Below, piece by piece: positions 22,098 through 33,209 of a stretch of 64,000 bases of DNA. The stretch's first letter is position 1, and each line of letters starts with the position of its first letter. The stretch comes from Branchiostoma belcheri (Eukaryota; Chordata; Leptocardii; Amphioxiformes; Branchiostomatidae): NCBI RefSeq assembly GCF_001625305.1, contig NW_017804409.1:656916-720915 (forward strand). The letters are read 5' to 3'. The position numbers were made by a program, and so were the translations under genes. The notes under the pieces were generated by a model that saw nothing but the letters and a program-made list of their open reading frames with translations, had not been told where the DNA came from and ran no database searches.

Positions 22098-22395
22098 ATT
22101 ATGTTCACCGAAGGAAAACATATTGTTTTTACTCATTTTCTTCCTCTTCTCTCTTCTGTTCCAAATACTAACTTCTGACCTGGCCAATGACATGATTTGT
22201 TGACGTCTGTCACCATAGTGACTTATGTTGGGTTACATAATGTTGTAATTTCATGGTCTGCTCTACTCCTGTCACCATATACTCGTAATACATGTATGTG
22301 AATGTGTTTTAGTAAAAATTAACAGGGCAGACCATGTCCGAAGGTAAACATTATGCGTTTGCTTTGCAAATGTTACTTCTCTAGTTCTGAAATGG
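22098..22395 (+). mobile_element. TGTTTACC short element
   Basis: Starts ttatgttcaccgaaggaaaa and ends gcaaatgttacttctctag. Colinear with 13925-14196 and 18103-18390. Non-coding. Confidence 0.75.
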
Positions 22396-22399
22396 TTTT

Positions 22400-23020
22400 G
22401 AAAAGCTCCATCTGTTCTTGATGTTCCCACTTTCTAGTTGTGCACCATACTCTGTTCATCAGCTTTACGTGTGGAATTTCACAGATGAGAAGCTTCTGTG
22501 TATATCTTCACTGTTGACGGATGCCTCTTTGTAATAAGTTGTATGCTAGCTTCCCCCTGATATTGTCATAAAGCTCATAGAACGTGTCAGTTTGCCCTAG
22601 CTGATATATACGAGTCTTTGTAGTCATCTTTATGATGCGAAGGCGCCCGCCGTCTACAAAAGTTTGGCCTGTCAAACATTTCAGAATGGGAAATTGAATC
22701 CAGACAGGCGCAGCCATGGATGGAGCAGTGATTTATTACTATGACCAGATAGCTATTCCCACACACTGGAATTGTTTCCATAATTTATCGCTGCTTCAAT
22801 TTCCTTATATGCCATACTTCAATGCACTACAGCATATACCATTATGAGTTTGTCAGTTGTTAGGTTAGATGATTAATTGTCGTGAATTTGCAGTGCTGTG
22901 GATAACACAGACGGTCTATTCTGCTGCAGTTTGTTTTGGTGCTAAATGAGGGGTAACGTCCATTCTTTTTTAGTTCTGGTTCCCATCTATGTCTCAATAG
23001 TCTCAATGGAAAGACATGTA
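22400..23020. other. No feature recognised
   Basis: A/T-rich; small minus-strand frames at 22508-22781 have no recognisable product. Confidence 0.25.
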
Positions 23021-23025
23021 CATCT

Positions 23026-23151
23026 GTATCTGTATAGCCGGTATAACCGCCCTTCGGTGTAACACACCAGCTTCTGTATCTGTATAGCCGGTATAACTGC
23101 CCTTCGGCGTAACACACCAGCTTCTGTATCTGTATAGCCGGTATAACCATG
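23026..23151 (-). repeat. 50-bp LINE tail repeats, left part
   Basis: Two and a half units of tctgtatctgtatagccggt plus the gcccttcggcgtaacacacc half. They continue after the hAT-like insertion at 24559. The units are the variable tail of the CR1-like LINE and lie downstream of its stop codon in every copy here. Confidence 0.85.
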
Positions 23152-24558
23152 GGCGATAGGCCGCCGAGTTTTTGTTGAGATCGTTGTTACTTTATTCAAA
23201 TATATACATGTACTTTATAGGTAACTGAACAACAAATTCACTGTGCACTCCGTACAAGATTCCCGAGAATCATACCCTGAACACATAACACCGTGAGGTC
23301 GGTCCGTTGAAAGATTCCCGAGAATCATACACTCAACACTTCCGTCAATGGTTGAGTTTGAAAGATTCCCGAGAATCATACACTCAACACAACACACCGT
23401 GGACACAGTCCGTTGAAAGATTCCCGAGAATTCTCCACACTCATACATAATATAACACATACTGGGTACTTGGTCCGCTGAATCACACTAAAAAGCACTC
23501 TCATTACTTAGCTGTTACTTCCGAATGGGCGTTCTGATAGAGATAGATGGCGCAAAGGCCGACGGGAGTAGAACTGGTTTCGCAGTTATTCGAACGCGTT
23601 CGCAAAACCGCTGCTCGACTCGATAGAACCCCAAGCCGGGGCTAGCGCTAGCGGTGATAACTTCAAAAAGATGACAGGGTAGGAAACACCTACCCGTGAA
23701 CTGCGTTACCAACTGGGGTGGCAGCAAAAATGTGACTTAGAATCACGTTCGGTGTGAAGTCCCTGCCTCCCCAGACTCACTCTCGGACAACGATATCGTA
23801 CATCTAGAGATATTGGGCGCACTACACTTTCCAAATCGTGTGCCTGGGAGACATATGTAGAACTGAAAACATGTCGGTGGGGTTTGTGGACGTGTTTAGA
23901 GCAGCCTGGCAGTACATGTACACATAGCATGTCGTATGATGTAGCCTTACTGGGCGTCTCCATTTTAGAACCGCGCGGGAAATGTGGGTGCCTACCGTGC
24001 GTCTGATTGGCTAGCGGTGATGTCATTGTCTTACTGCTGGTAACGCAGTTCGTCGGAAATCGGACTTTACAAAATGCTTAATATCTTCTTTAAGATATGG
24101 TATAGGAACCCAAGAAAGTTTACATGGCTACATAGTTACCCCTAAAGTATAGATAGTATCAAGACTTTTATTTTCCTTGTGGCATTTTGCAGAAAATAGG
24201 GTCTTTTGAAATGGCATTTCGCACCTAGTGTATACTAGTACTTAGTACCTAACCAAGCTAAAGCGTTCGGAAGTCGCCGTTGGGCTCTCGGCAATCTTCG
24301 GTATATGTTCGTAAGGTTCTTTGGAATCCTTGTCAGGTTGTAGACCGAGTTCACAGTGTGTGTTGAGTGTATGATTCTCGGGAATCTTTCAACGGATTAT
24401 GTCCATTCCTTGTGTATTGTGATTGCAACGGACTGAGTGAGTAACGCATTACATAGTGTATGTTATAACATAATCAAAACAATCGAGTTGTAAAATAGTT
24501 TTTAATGGTTTACAAAACAACATAGTTTTCAACAAAAACTCGGTAGCCTAGCGCCTGT
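23152..24558. mobile_element. hAT-like non-autonomous element, 1.4 kb
   Basis: Terminal inverted repeats of about 30 bp: the left starts CATGGGCGATAGGCCGCCGA, and the inverse of the right starts CACAGGCGCTAGGCTACCGA; both continue GTTTTTGTTGA. The flanking GTATAAC (8 bp if one G is included) is duplicated. The CA start and the 7-8-bp duplication suggest hAT. No transposase domain is readable; the interior frame at 23706-24026 (minus) is unassigned. Confidence 0.75.
23255..23445. repeat. 52-bp repeats around GATTCCCGAGAATC, four units
   Basis: GATTCCCGAGAATCATAC occurs near 23260, 23312 and 23364, with a variant near 23417. An inverted single copy (gtatgattctcgggaatctt) lies at 24370-24392, near the other end of the same element. 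The motif is itself palindromic (GATTC...GAATC). A subterminal transposase-binding array is one possibility. Confidence 0.8.
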
Positions 24559-24985
24559 GGTATAACTGCCCTTCGGCGTAACACACCAGCTTCTGTATCT
24601 GTATAGCCGGTATAACAGCCCTTCGGCGTAACACACCAGCTTCTGTATCTGTATCAGTATAGCCGGTATAACTGCCCTTCGGCGTAACACACCAGCTTCG
24701 AAGTCACGCTACACGGCGGCAGCTGGCTATATCAAACCAAACGGCTTGTTACACTCAATCTTTGCACATTTAATTGCAGGAGTTGTTTAAAGCTTTCTAC
24801 TAGTGATGATGCCCCAACTGTGCTTGGTGGCAACGAGTTCCAGTCTACGATAGTTCTTGGGAAATACGAGCTTTTGAACACCTCGATTCTTGGTTGATAA
24901 CTCTGACATTTGAAGGCATGATAGTTTCTTGTTCTTTTCTGGGCTGGTTTCAGGCATTTAGTGGTTGGTACGTCCACCAGTTAAT
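24559..24985 (-). mobile_element. CR1-like LINE, ORF2 C-terminus plus tail repeats
   Basis: Minus strand: PTTKCLKPAQKRTRNYHAFK, then [20 protein letters not shown] and a SVTSRLV end. Nearly three 50-bp tail units follow (24559-24705). With 23026-23151 it is one LINE end split by the hAT-like element. Confidence 0.78.
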
Positions 24986-25214
24986 CTAGCATCTAGAACA
25001 AACCAACCACGTCTGTCAGTTTTAGGACACTAAATCCACTTTACACTAATCCACTTTAAGGCTGTAGGATGAGATTATCTGGAATTATATCTTCTGCATA
25101 GATCGTTTCATCATTACTGTATGAATGAGGACCTTTATTGTATTATGCATTTTTTGCGCCACTAGTGGGCTACGTACATGTGAACAATCATATACAATGT
25201 ATATAGATGTATAT

Positions 25215-25367
25215 TTATCCACCTTCCGACATGGCAACAGACATCTTTGCCCATTTTCGGCATGTTGACCACTGTCAGAAGGCAACAAAATTTCTTGTTG
25301 TTTCCAAAATCAGGCGAAAATTGATGCGCGCGCTGATGTCATCCATAAAAATTACTTGCTGTGGCCT
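25215..25367 (-). mobile_element. GGCC-ended element, family 1, partial
   Basis: Contains cgacatggcaacagacatct, gaccactgtcagaaggcaac and the end ATTACTTGCTGTGGCC followed by TAA. The other end is missing. Confidence 0.75.
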
Positions 25368-25369
25368 AA

Positions 25370-25985
25370 TTGGCAGATTCTTTGCTCTGGGGGAGTGCGG
25401 TTATGTCTTCCTGATTCGATTCGCAATTTGCGATTTATATCACGAAACGAGAAGGCACTACGAAACTTCTCTGACAAGGACTTGGTGACAAATGGACGGC
25501 GGAGTGACCTGTTTTATAGAGGCGAATCGTAGATTCTGATGACGAGTAGCGTCAAGGGAACCACGTCCCTGGAAAACTGGCCCTCCTTGAAATTAACTTC
25601 CAGAAGGTCAGAACCTCCCACTTCCCCTTTGCTCAGTTCTCTGGCAGTGGCGTCCAAGTTTATAGCAGTCTCCCATCACTGGAATGAGTCTGGCGGCCTT
25701 TCCTGGCCAGACCGATCGACAAATCTTGAGAAGGAGGGTAGTTTCATGGCCCCGCACGGTTCTTGGAGGAGTAAGGAAGGGTAATTGCAGTTCAATGCGA
25801 GTCAGTGCAATCTCTTTTCAGACCGGTTTAGTGCCCTGATGGGGTCATCAGAGGCATTGTTCCAGCGTCGTGCAAGTTGTGTGAAAGAAGTTTGAAGTTG
25901 GTCTGTCTGGGTTTATGTGATTTCCCTCTTCGGTTGGCGAAATGTAGTTTATGATGGCGGACGCCTTCTTCGGTTATCGAACCCT
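25370..25985. other. No gene; small LINE trace at 25377-25455
   Basis: ggcagattctttgctctggg and neighbouring bases are an inverted match to the LINE domain at 3785-3840. The rest is unassigned, including the open frame at 25539-25784. Confidence 0.3.
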
Positions 25986-26130
25986 GCATGGTGAGGTCGT
26001 GTAGCGCAACGGCAGAGTACTCGGCTCAGAACCAAGGGGTCCCGAGTTCGAATCCTGCATTGTCCCCGATTGATTTCCCTTGAAAAAAGCCTACATGTAG
26101 CTTATTCCAGAGGGAGAACCTCATTAATCA
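25986..26130 (+). mobile_element. tRNA-derived SINE, second family
   Basis: ggtcgtgtagcgcaacggca (A-box region) and gggtcccgagttcgaatcct (B box) form a tRNA-like head. The same family is found reversed at 27905, 40690, 50036 and 50285. No tRNA gene call is justified because the body continues into SINE sequence. Confidence 0.7.
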
Positions 26131-26149
26131 GGCGCGCTGCCTCCACACG

Positions 26150-26400
26150 TGTGCTGGTGTTTTGTTGCATAACCCGCACATCTGTTTTCCCGGAAAACCG
26201 GAAGTTCTGCTGCAATACCAAGGTCAGCCACCAGGAGGCCCATATTTGACCTTGACCTTTGGCGTCCTAAGACCTACCAGCATACCAAATATCATCACAA
26301 TCCATGAAGGCGTTCTGAAGTTAAATGTGCGGAAACACACACACACACATTCACACAGACGCGCCAAAAACAATACCTCCATTTTTCTTGGAGGTAAAAA
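26150..26400. mobile_element. Hairpin-ended element, right part
   Basis: Ends in (CA)n, then gccaaaaacaatacctccat and cttggaggtaaa. The terminal ACCTCC...GGAGGT is self-complementary. The interior ctgctgcaataccaaggtca matches 60360-60380. The left end is not seen. Confidence 0.7.
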
Positions 26401-26649
26401 TCTAGTCACGTAATGTAGTCTAATGCATCGTTCAGTCCCCACCCTATGTTATGATTGGCCTGATGAATAAGATATGTTCTAGGTCACCTAGAACGGAAGG
26501 TAGACAATCACAATGCGATTTTCTTAATACCACTGCATGAAGAGCATTAAATAATTAACGTTGTCAGGAGAGTTACGTGCGAAGAACTAGGTAACAAGGA
26601 CGTCTTTTGTCACTGATGAATGCCCAAAACATACTGCTTCATATCTTAA

Positions 26650-26996
26650 AGGCACCCAGGGCAGCAAAACTGGAAATATTCTAAATAAGGCAATGTTTGT
26701 GATATTGACACATACTGCTTCACATTAGCACATTTGAATCAGCATTTTATACTTTGGGCATTTAAAACTGCAGAAACAAGCCACAGAATGAGTCCTTTAT
26801 TTTCGGGGTGGTACCCCAGAAATCAGTCCAGGGCCCTTCCAGTAACCATTTTCTGTCAGAATTTGGGGCATTTTTGCTCCACGAATGTCGATATACATTG
26901 GGACAGTGTTGTTTCCACTCAGTATGTAGATAAGTGACTAGAATATTGACTTTGAAAAATCTGGTTTCCTAGCCCTAAAAACTGCACCGGATGCCT
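26650..26996 (+). mobile_element. TTAA-flanked short element (piggyBac-type)
   Basis: TTAA lies immediately outside both ends (26646-26649 and 26997-27000). Ends AGGCACCCAG...CCGGATGCCT are inverted. The interior (cacatactgcttcacattag) is shared with 36089, 40008 and 40456. No transposase. The superfamily is assigned from TTAA only. Confidence 0.82.
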
Positions 26997-27194
26997 TTAA
27001 GTTATTTCTTTGTTTCTGTTAATGAGCAAATGCTTCAGTGTTTGTAGATTAGCCAATTTTTGAAAGTCTGATAATTGAGTTACAGGAAACGACCTCCTAC
27101 CATAACCATAATATATAAGAATATAAGCGTTTAGATTCAGGCGATAACTCGTATAGATAAGGGTGGAATAACTCATTCATTTTGTTTCTGTGGT

Positions 27195-27460
27195 TATATA
27201 GAAGAAATAGGACTTTATTGCACGACAATTGCACATGGTACAATGTATAGCAAACTACATAAAGAGAGTAACAAATTTACAATAAAATAAGTGTGTTGAA
27301 TAAGACCTAATGTCGAATAAAACCTAACAAATCTTAATTATTCAAACAATAAGCACAAGTCTTTGATAAAGTGTTACAATCGAGTAGGCTAATCACAAGT
27401 TTCGGTATTTTTTCTAATAAAAAAGCAGTCCTTTATATATCTACCTATTTTTGCTATTTC
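27195..27460 (-). mobile_element. LINE 3' end, antisense
   Basis: ggactttattgcacgacaat and tgcacatggtacaatgtata are the inverse of the LINE end at 7700-7775. The copy extends about 260 bp and contains no readable domain. Confidence 0.65.
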
Positions 27461-27464
27461 CATA

Positions 27465-27904
27465 CTACCTGCCTGTGTAGGAGTTTAATTATAACGATAG
27501 ACATCCTTCGTTAGAGGGATCCTGGGCCCTACTAGGGTTTGAGTTGGCGTTAAGAAGGGCATCCGTCCGTAGAAAATCTTGCTTCAAAAAATACTTGCAC
27601 TTGATGCAAGCACGTCTAAGCCCCAGTTGAGGGGGAAATTGACGTTAGCATTGGATTTGAAAAAAAAAAACATTTTTTTGTCGAAAAATTTTTTTCTCAA
27701 ACATTTGAAAAACATTTTTTTCTCGAAAAAAATTTTTTCTCAAACATTTGAAAAAAAAACATTTTTTCTCGTCCTGTTTCGCAAATACCTGAACAACGAG
27801 AGCCAACATTGCCTGATCATCCATATTCTTCTTTCGTTTTGAGGCAGCCGACTTCAACTAGCTTAAGATTCTGTTGCCTTTTTGTGGCTAATACGAGATG
27901 GGGT
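27465..27904. other. No gene; palindromic A/T-rich repeat at 27655-27775
   Basis: Three units of about 40 bp around ctcaaacatttgaaaaacat, each with CAAACATTTG and long A or T runs that pair with one another. The rest is unassigned. Confidence 0.6.
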
Positions 27905-28035
27905 TCGCCAGGCCTCCATCCAGGAAAGTCGTGTAAAGTGCCTTTCCTAAGGGCACAAAATCGGTGACATGGCAGGGTTCGAACCCGGGACGTCTTGGTT
28001 CCGAGCCGTACGCTCTGTCGTTACGCCAAACATCC
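27905..28035 (-). mobile_element. tRNA-derived SINE, second family
   Basis: Read on the minus strand, the B box gttcgaaccctgccatgtca and head gtaacgacagagcgtacggc match 50036-50178 and 40690-40870. Confidence 0.72.
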
Positions 28036-28047
28036 ATGGATGCCTAA

Positions 28048-28418
28048 GGCCACACCAATTTAATTTGTTGGTTCTCGGATTCGCCTCTTCATTTTTTCTG
28101 ATTTGCAAAAAAAAATGATTCTGGTTCTGAATCAACTCAGAAATGCTCATATTTTGCCCCCAACCGTTGAGGAAATTCCTTTTCTTCCTAGCTGTTACAG
28201 TTCTTCCATATATCAATGCAGTGGTTTGATTAAAAGTTCAAAATTTATACCTTAAATTTTAACCCAGCCTTTTTTTTGTTGACTTCATGGTTCATATCGT
28301 AGCATTTGGGGCTATAATAGGATGCCTAGACCTGTTTTTATTTTTATTTTTTTTCGCCCTGTCGCTTCATATTTTTTCTGAAAAAATCCGAGAACCAACA
28401 AATTAAATTGGTGTGGCC
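28048..28418. mobile_element. GGCC-ended short DNA transposon, family 4
   Basis: TAA on both sides. The left end GGCCACACCAATTTAATTTG continues TTGGTTCTCGGAT and is exactly repeated in inverse at the right (about 33 bp). The outer GGCCACACC and TTAATTT recall family 3, but the ATGGATGACATC box is absent. No coding capacity. Confidence 0.88.
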
Positions 28419-28419
28419 T

Positions 28420-28717
28420 AAGAAGTCAATTTCTGGTCCCCAAAAAGAAAGAATCGATTAAGGAATGATGAATAGTGTTAGCAGCATAAAATCGTACGCA
28501 GTATTCCTGGCTAACGAGGCCGTCTCATATCCAGGCGACCCATTCCAATTAAGACGTTGGACAGAAATACGACCCCTGGCGACGACCTGTCTCACTGCGC
28601 CGTAAAGCTGACAGGCTAAAGTGGCGCCCTTCGTTCCCACGAGATGGTGCGAGATTTATCATGATATGTATACTAGACAATGCGCAAGTTTGGGGCCCTC
28701 CCTCTCAATGCTCATTA
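28420..28717. other. No feature recognised
   Basis: Unassigned sequence between two GGCC-ended elements. Confidence 0.25.
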
Positions 28718-29126
28718 GGCCACAGCAAGTAATTTTTATGGGTGACATCAGCGCGCGCATTAATGTTCGCCTGATTTGGGGGAAAAAAAAGAAATTTTGT
28801 TGCCAGTGGTCAATATGCCAAAAATGGGCAAAGATGTCTGCTGCCATGCCAGAAGGTTGATGGCAGATAACTATGAAGAGAGGAGACGAGAAAAGACTCT
28901 GATTTAATGTTTTATTTTGTTTCTTACTTTGATGCAGTGATATGTGATGTTGGCTGTGTATATGTGATGTTCTCACTGAATCAAAACCATTTGTACAATG
29001 CTTGAGTCAAAATTTTAAAATGTAGGAACCTTGTTTTTTTCGGCCTGCCTTTTTTTTGTTTCGCCCGCTCGCATTAGATTTGGAGTCTGCGTAGGATGTC
29101 ATCCATAAAATTTACATACTGTAGCC
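28718..29126 (+). mobile_element. GGCC-ended short DNA transposon, family 1
   Basis: TTA on both sides; GGCCACAGCAAGTAA start; the right end has two changes. Same interior as 639-1047. Confidence 0.87.
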
Positions 29127-29259
29127 TTACTTAGCCTCACGACTTACAAACTCTCTCCGTAGACTGCTGTAATTTTAGCTGAGGGCTAACGAAACTTGCC
29201 TTTACTCAACTTGTCATGGATCCATTCCTTGACAGACATTCAGAACTATCCCCCGAACA

Positions 29260-29525
29260 CCAGCCGACCAAGGTTGGGCCGAAGTTCGGGAGCAGTTTGA
29301 CAGATTTAGTCCACGCCTCTCTTTCTATTCGCATCGAGTCGATTTTGAGTTAAATTTGAGTCAAATTTCACTTCCAACCACGCCCCGACTCCTTCTATAT
29401 GAATCGAGTCGATTTTGAGTTAAATTTGAGTCAAATTTCACATCCAACCACGCCCCGACCCTTTCTATTCGAATCGAGTCGATTTTGAGTTAAATTTGAG
29501 TCAAATTTCACTTCCAACCACCTTT
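29260..29525. repeat. Dispersed AAGGTTGG...CAGCC repeat with three 67-bp units
   Basis: gaacaccagccgaccaaggt, then three copies of a 67-bp unit centred on cgagtcgattttgagttaaa (about 29335, 29402, 29469). Related non-tandem copies lie at 34510, 51285, 51915, 54780 and 63405. Nature unknown; probably an old DNA element. Confidence 0.7.
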
Positions 29526-29529
29526 CTCT

Positions 29530-29700
29530 CACCATGGTACTAGTAACCGGTTTTGGTTACATCATGTTGCAATTTTATAGTAGAAGAGATTTAGACTCCT
29601 GTCACCATATATATGAATGTGCTTGAGTTAGAATTAACAGAGCAGACCAAATGCGAAGGTAAACATTTTGCATTTGCCTTGCAAATGTTACCTTTCTAGT
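29530..29700 (+). mobile_element. TGTTTACC short element, 3' part
   Basis: Contains tagactcctgtcaccatata, gagttagaattaacagagca and the end gcaaatgttacctttctag. The first 90 bases of the family are missing or altered. Confidence 0.6.
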
Positions 29701-30394
29701 ATAGCGATTTTCTCGAATCTGCCACCGGTGGATGGAACAAAGATCAGCGGTCAGCTTGTAGTGTCTTACCGCTGAGTACATGAGAAGACTATCGGAGTTG
29801 ACGGCTCGTGTTCGCCCCACCTCTATAATGTCGACCCTCTATCTCCGTGGGGTTGAGAGCGTCTTTAAATTTTTCATGACTTTGGGGCGATAGCTAGAGC
29901 CATGTGTTGGGCGCTCTGTACTGCTATTGACTGTGCCGTTATTGTTAATGTCTTCAAAATGTATCAAATCTCATCATTGTTAGTATTTGCATACCTGTAA
30001 TAAGATTAGTAAAGCTCTCGAGATTCAAAGTGCTTGTTCTTGCATCTTTGTTCTCAATTACATAGCTACTATTTAATTCATTTATTTGAGAACCTTTGCC
30101 AGTTTTGCACTGGGGTAAGTTTGGAATAGTCCACTTTTGCGTGGGAGGGAGATGGACTGAAATATGCTGTATTTGCTCCCAAGCAAATGTCGGCCTTTCT
30201 AGTTGTTAATGTCTTTATTCTGGCTATAAAATCGTACACACAGACAAGCGAGCAGTAACAGCGAAAGTGATCTCGGTGCAGTTTTAGCTCACTGAAGAGC
30301 TAGTCTCCCACTGGTCGTGACAGAGAAGACAGACGCTATGTACAGTATTTACAGGTTCATTGTACCGGGGAAATTCCCCTAGCTCTTTTTGACA
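29701..30394. other. No feature recognised
   Basis: Short TGTTTACC-element-like bits near 30160-30200 (gcaaatgtcggcctttctagtt), otherwise unassigned. Confidence 0.3.
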
Positions 30395-30560
30395 AGCACA
30401 ATGGACAGTGGACAACAGCTGAACGTCCTGTCCTTGGGACCGCCACCCTTTACAGCAGCGTGCATGTTGGGTGAGAGACAACAGCCGGGATTCGAACTCC
30501 CAACCTCTTAGTCCAGAGGCAGGGTCGCTAACCACTGGACTACATACGCTACGTAAGTGG
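30395..30560 (-). mobile_element. tRNA-derived SINE, third family
   Basis: On the minus strand: gtagtccagtggttagcgac (A box) and gttgggagttcgaatcccgg (B box), then a body with gtctctcacccaac. Single copy here. Confidence 0.65.
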
Positions 30561-30654
30561 TGAGTGATACGTATTGAGTATTCCAATAAGGTACATGTTT
30601 TGGAAAACAGACACACAGAAAGATAACGTGTTCCAGCCCGCCCACAATGGCGAT

Positions 30655-31150
30655 GTCGCTAGACCCACTGACCCGGCCGATGGGTCTAGACCTTTTAGCC
30701 GATTTGGTAGGAGCGTCGGATTGTAAGCTGGCGCCCGGGGGCCGTGGGTTCGATCCCCGGCCCGGGGCCAGGGGTTTTTAAATCTGTTTCTACTCGCTCC
30801 TCCTGTTTCTTCCAGTGGTTCCCACACCGGCCCTGGAAGTTCTGGCAAAGAGTGCCGCTCCAGGGATGTTGAATTCGGAAGCTTCGAGGACGAATCTTGA
30901 AAATGGATGCTCCTGAATGTTGAATTCGGAAGCTTCGAGGACGAAAGAAAAGGGGGAGTAGTGTAACAGTAGGGGGTTTATAAGCGCTACCAACTGACCC
31001 GGCCGATGGGTCTAGACCTTTTCGGCCGAGTGGTTAGAGCGTCGGAGTTTGAAGCTGGTGCTCGGGAGGTCGTGAGTTCGAACCCCGGCCTAAATCTGGT
31101 TCTGAATGTGTGACAGGGACTAGGGGTTTTTATCTGTTTCTACTGCTCGC
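30655..31150 (+). mobile_element. Two tRNA-like SINE heads with 28-bp internal duplication
   Basis: Heads at about 30658-30775 and 30993-31100 share ctgacccggccgatgggtct, a ggttagagcgtcgg-like A box and a gttcg..ccccggcc B box. Between them tgttgaattcggaagcttcg plus gacga occurs twice (30868 and 30917). Both heads continue into tttttatctgtttctact. The tRNA arms are poor, so no tRNA is called. Confidence 0.6.
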
Positions 31151-31343
31151 CTCCTGTTTCATACAGCTAGCGACCTGATTCAGGTTTAAAATGCAGCCCG
31201 TTAAGCCTGGATTAGAGAGAATCGATCGGGGGTAATATCTCGTCATCCCGACTGTGCCAGGAACGTTTGATATCAATCCGGCCTCATCATCATCAGTCAA
31301 GTGATGGATTTAGGAGAACGACAGTTGCTTTGGTAAACTGTAA

Positions 31344-31747
31344 GGCCACACCGACTTAATTTTATGGATGACATCCACGCGCGCATTGATTTTCGCCTGT
31401 TCTAAAAAAAAAAAAAAAGATCACGTCCTCCGAGGCTCTGGCCTGGCTCTAGGCCTGGGTAGTCCATGGTAGTTAGTGACAATACGGAGCCGGGCACCCA
31501 GGCTACCGAAGCTCCACGACTCAAGAACTCAGTACAGTGCCGATTCATAAATTCCGCAAAAAAAACCCGCATGTGCCGGCTTGTCGTATATGTCGTACTG
31601 CCGCTAATTCAAAGTACCAGCTTTGTATTCCTGTGGTTAAGTACCATTTTTTTATTTTTGGCCGGATTTTTTTTTTATTATTCGCCCGCGCGCACTAGTT
31701 TGGGGGTCTTCAGAGGATTTCATCCATAAAATTAAGTCGGTGTGGCC
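31344..31747 (+). mobile_element. GGCC-ended short DNA transposon, family 3
   Basis: TAA on both sides; GGCCACACCGACTTAATTTT then ATGGATGACATC, with the inverse at the right. The interior has ggctctggcctggctctagg. Second copy at 62977-63400. Confidence 0.88.
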
Positions 31748-31842
31748 TAAAGGCGGACCCGACACACGCGGGTCTGTGGTAGGTTTGATCGAGCCGAATA
31801 TGGCCTCAAAAACACTGCCGAAATCCCCCACAACTATGGTTA

Positions 31843-32257
31843 GGCCACAGCAAGTAATTTTAATGGATGACATGAGTCCGCGCATTCATTTTCGCCTGAT
31901 TTTGAAAAAAAACATGAAATTTTGTTGCCTTCTGACAGTGGTCACCATGCCGAAAATGGGCAAAGATGTATGTTGCCATGCCGGAAGGTGGATGGCAGAT
32001 AACCATGAAGAGAGGAGACAAGAAAAGGCTCTGATTTAATGTTTTCTTCCTTACTTTGATGCAGTGATATGTGATGCTGGCTGTGTATATGTGATGTTCC
32101 TACTGAATCAAAACCATTTGTACAATAATTGAGTAAAAATTTTAAAATGTAGGAACCTTTTTTTTTTCGGCCCGTCTTGTTTTTTTTTTCGCCCGCTCGC
32201 ACATTAGATTTGTCGTTTGCGGAGGATGTCATCCATAAAATTTACTTGCTGTGGCCT
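31843..32257 (+). mobile_element. GGCC-ended short DNA transposon, family 1
   Basis: TTA outside the left end, TAA outside the right. Full-length interior as in 639-1047. It lies 95 bp from the family 3 copy. Confidence 0.86.
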
Positions 32258-32259
32258 AA

Positions 32260-32830
32260 ATAGACAAATAAATTGTCAGTATAGAAGTCACGCTAGGAAC
32301 ACACAATGTATGCCTTTTAACATACTTACGATCTAACGCGGTTATACCAATTCAACTAGAATCATGTAACTGAAAAGAGTTGCTTCCAACATGTTGTCTA
32401 GAAGCTACGTAGTACGTATATAAAGAGAACCGTTAACATTATGGCAAGGACCTCTTTCAACCCCCTCACAGTAACGTTTACACACTCGAACATAAACTGG
32501 AAATGGGCTTCTACAGAAAAATGGCCAACTACCAATAGTTACAACATAAAAGTCGTCATCCTTACAGTCTTGCTAATCAAAAGGGACGGTGAAAATATAC
32601 ATTCTGCCAATTCGCCCCTACGTTATAAGTTTCAAAGGTCACGGTCACATTTTACAAATCGTTATTGGAGTGCGTTTTTTTACTACAACCATAGTCGTTA
32701 CTGTAGGTTATTTATGAGACAACATGGCTTCGCGAATCACCCTTGGCACCACTCAAAGCCAATGCACTACAGGAGGAAGGCTGAAGTACCAGGAGTGCGT
32801 CTGTTACTGCAACACTTTTGAGATACATCC
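32260..32830. other. No gene recognised; 126-codon open frame at 32441-32821
   Basis: The plus-strand frame begins MARTSFNPLTVTF and has no domain known to me. It has no splice or polyadenylation context. It is not repeated in this window, so it could be single-copy DNA. Confidence 0.2.
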
Positions 32831-32832
32831 AA

Positions 32833-33207
32833 GGCCACAGCAAGTAATTTAAGACATCAGCGCGCGCATTAATTTTTGCCTGATTTTGAGAAGAAAAAAA
32901 AAACAAGAAATTCTGTTGCCTTCTGACAGTGATCAACATGCCGAAAATGGGCAAAAAATGTCTGTTGCCATGCCGGAACGTGGATGGCAGATAACTATGA
33001 AGAGAGGAGACAAGAAAAGTGTTATGTTTCTTACTTTGAAGCAGTGATATGTGATGCTGGCTGTGTATATGTGATGTTCCTACTGAATCAAAGTCAAAAT
33101 TTGAAATTGTAGTAACCTTGTTTTTTCGACGTATTTTTTTTCGCCTGTTTGCATTAGATTTGGAATCTGCGGAGGAAGTCATACATAAAATTTACTTGCT
33201 GTGGCCT
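32833..33207 (+). mobile_element. GGCC-ended short DNA transposon, family 1
   Basis: GGCCACAGCAAGTAA start and TTTACTTGCTGTGGCC end, TAA at the right, CAA at the left. Slightly shorter than its relatives owing to small internal deletions. Confidence 0.85.
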
Positions 33208-33209
33208 AA

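Noticed and set aside
23255-23445. CRISPR-like spaced repeats (GATTCCCGAGAATC at 52 bp)
   Set aside because: Eukaryotic transposon context; the intervening segments are themselves similar, and one copy is inverted at the far end.
25986-26062. Possible functional tRNA
   Set aside because: Same family as inverted SINE copies at 27905, 40690 and 50036; arms pair poorly.
30930-30990. Polypurine tract followed by TGTAACA, like an LTR start
   Set aside because: No second LTR, no coding remains and no target duplication; it lies between SINE heads.
32441-32821. 126-codon open frame
   Set aside because: No recognisable family, no codon bias or transcription signal; kept only as unassigned sequence.
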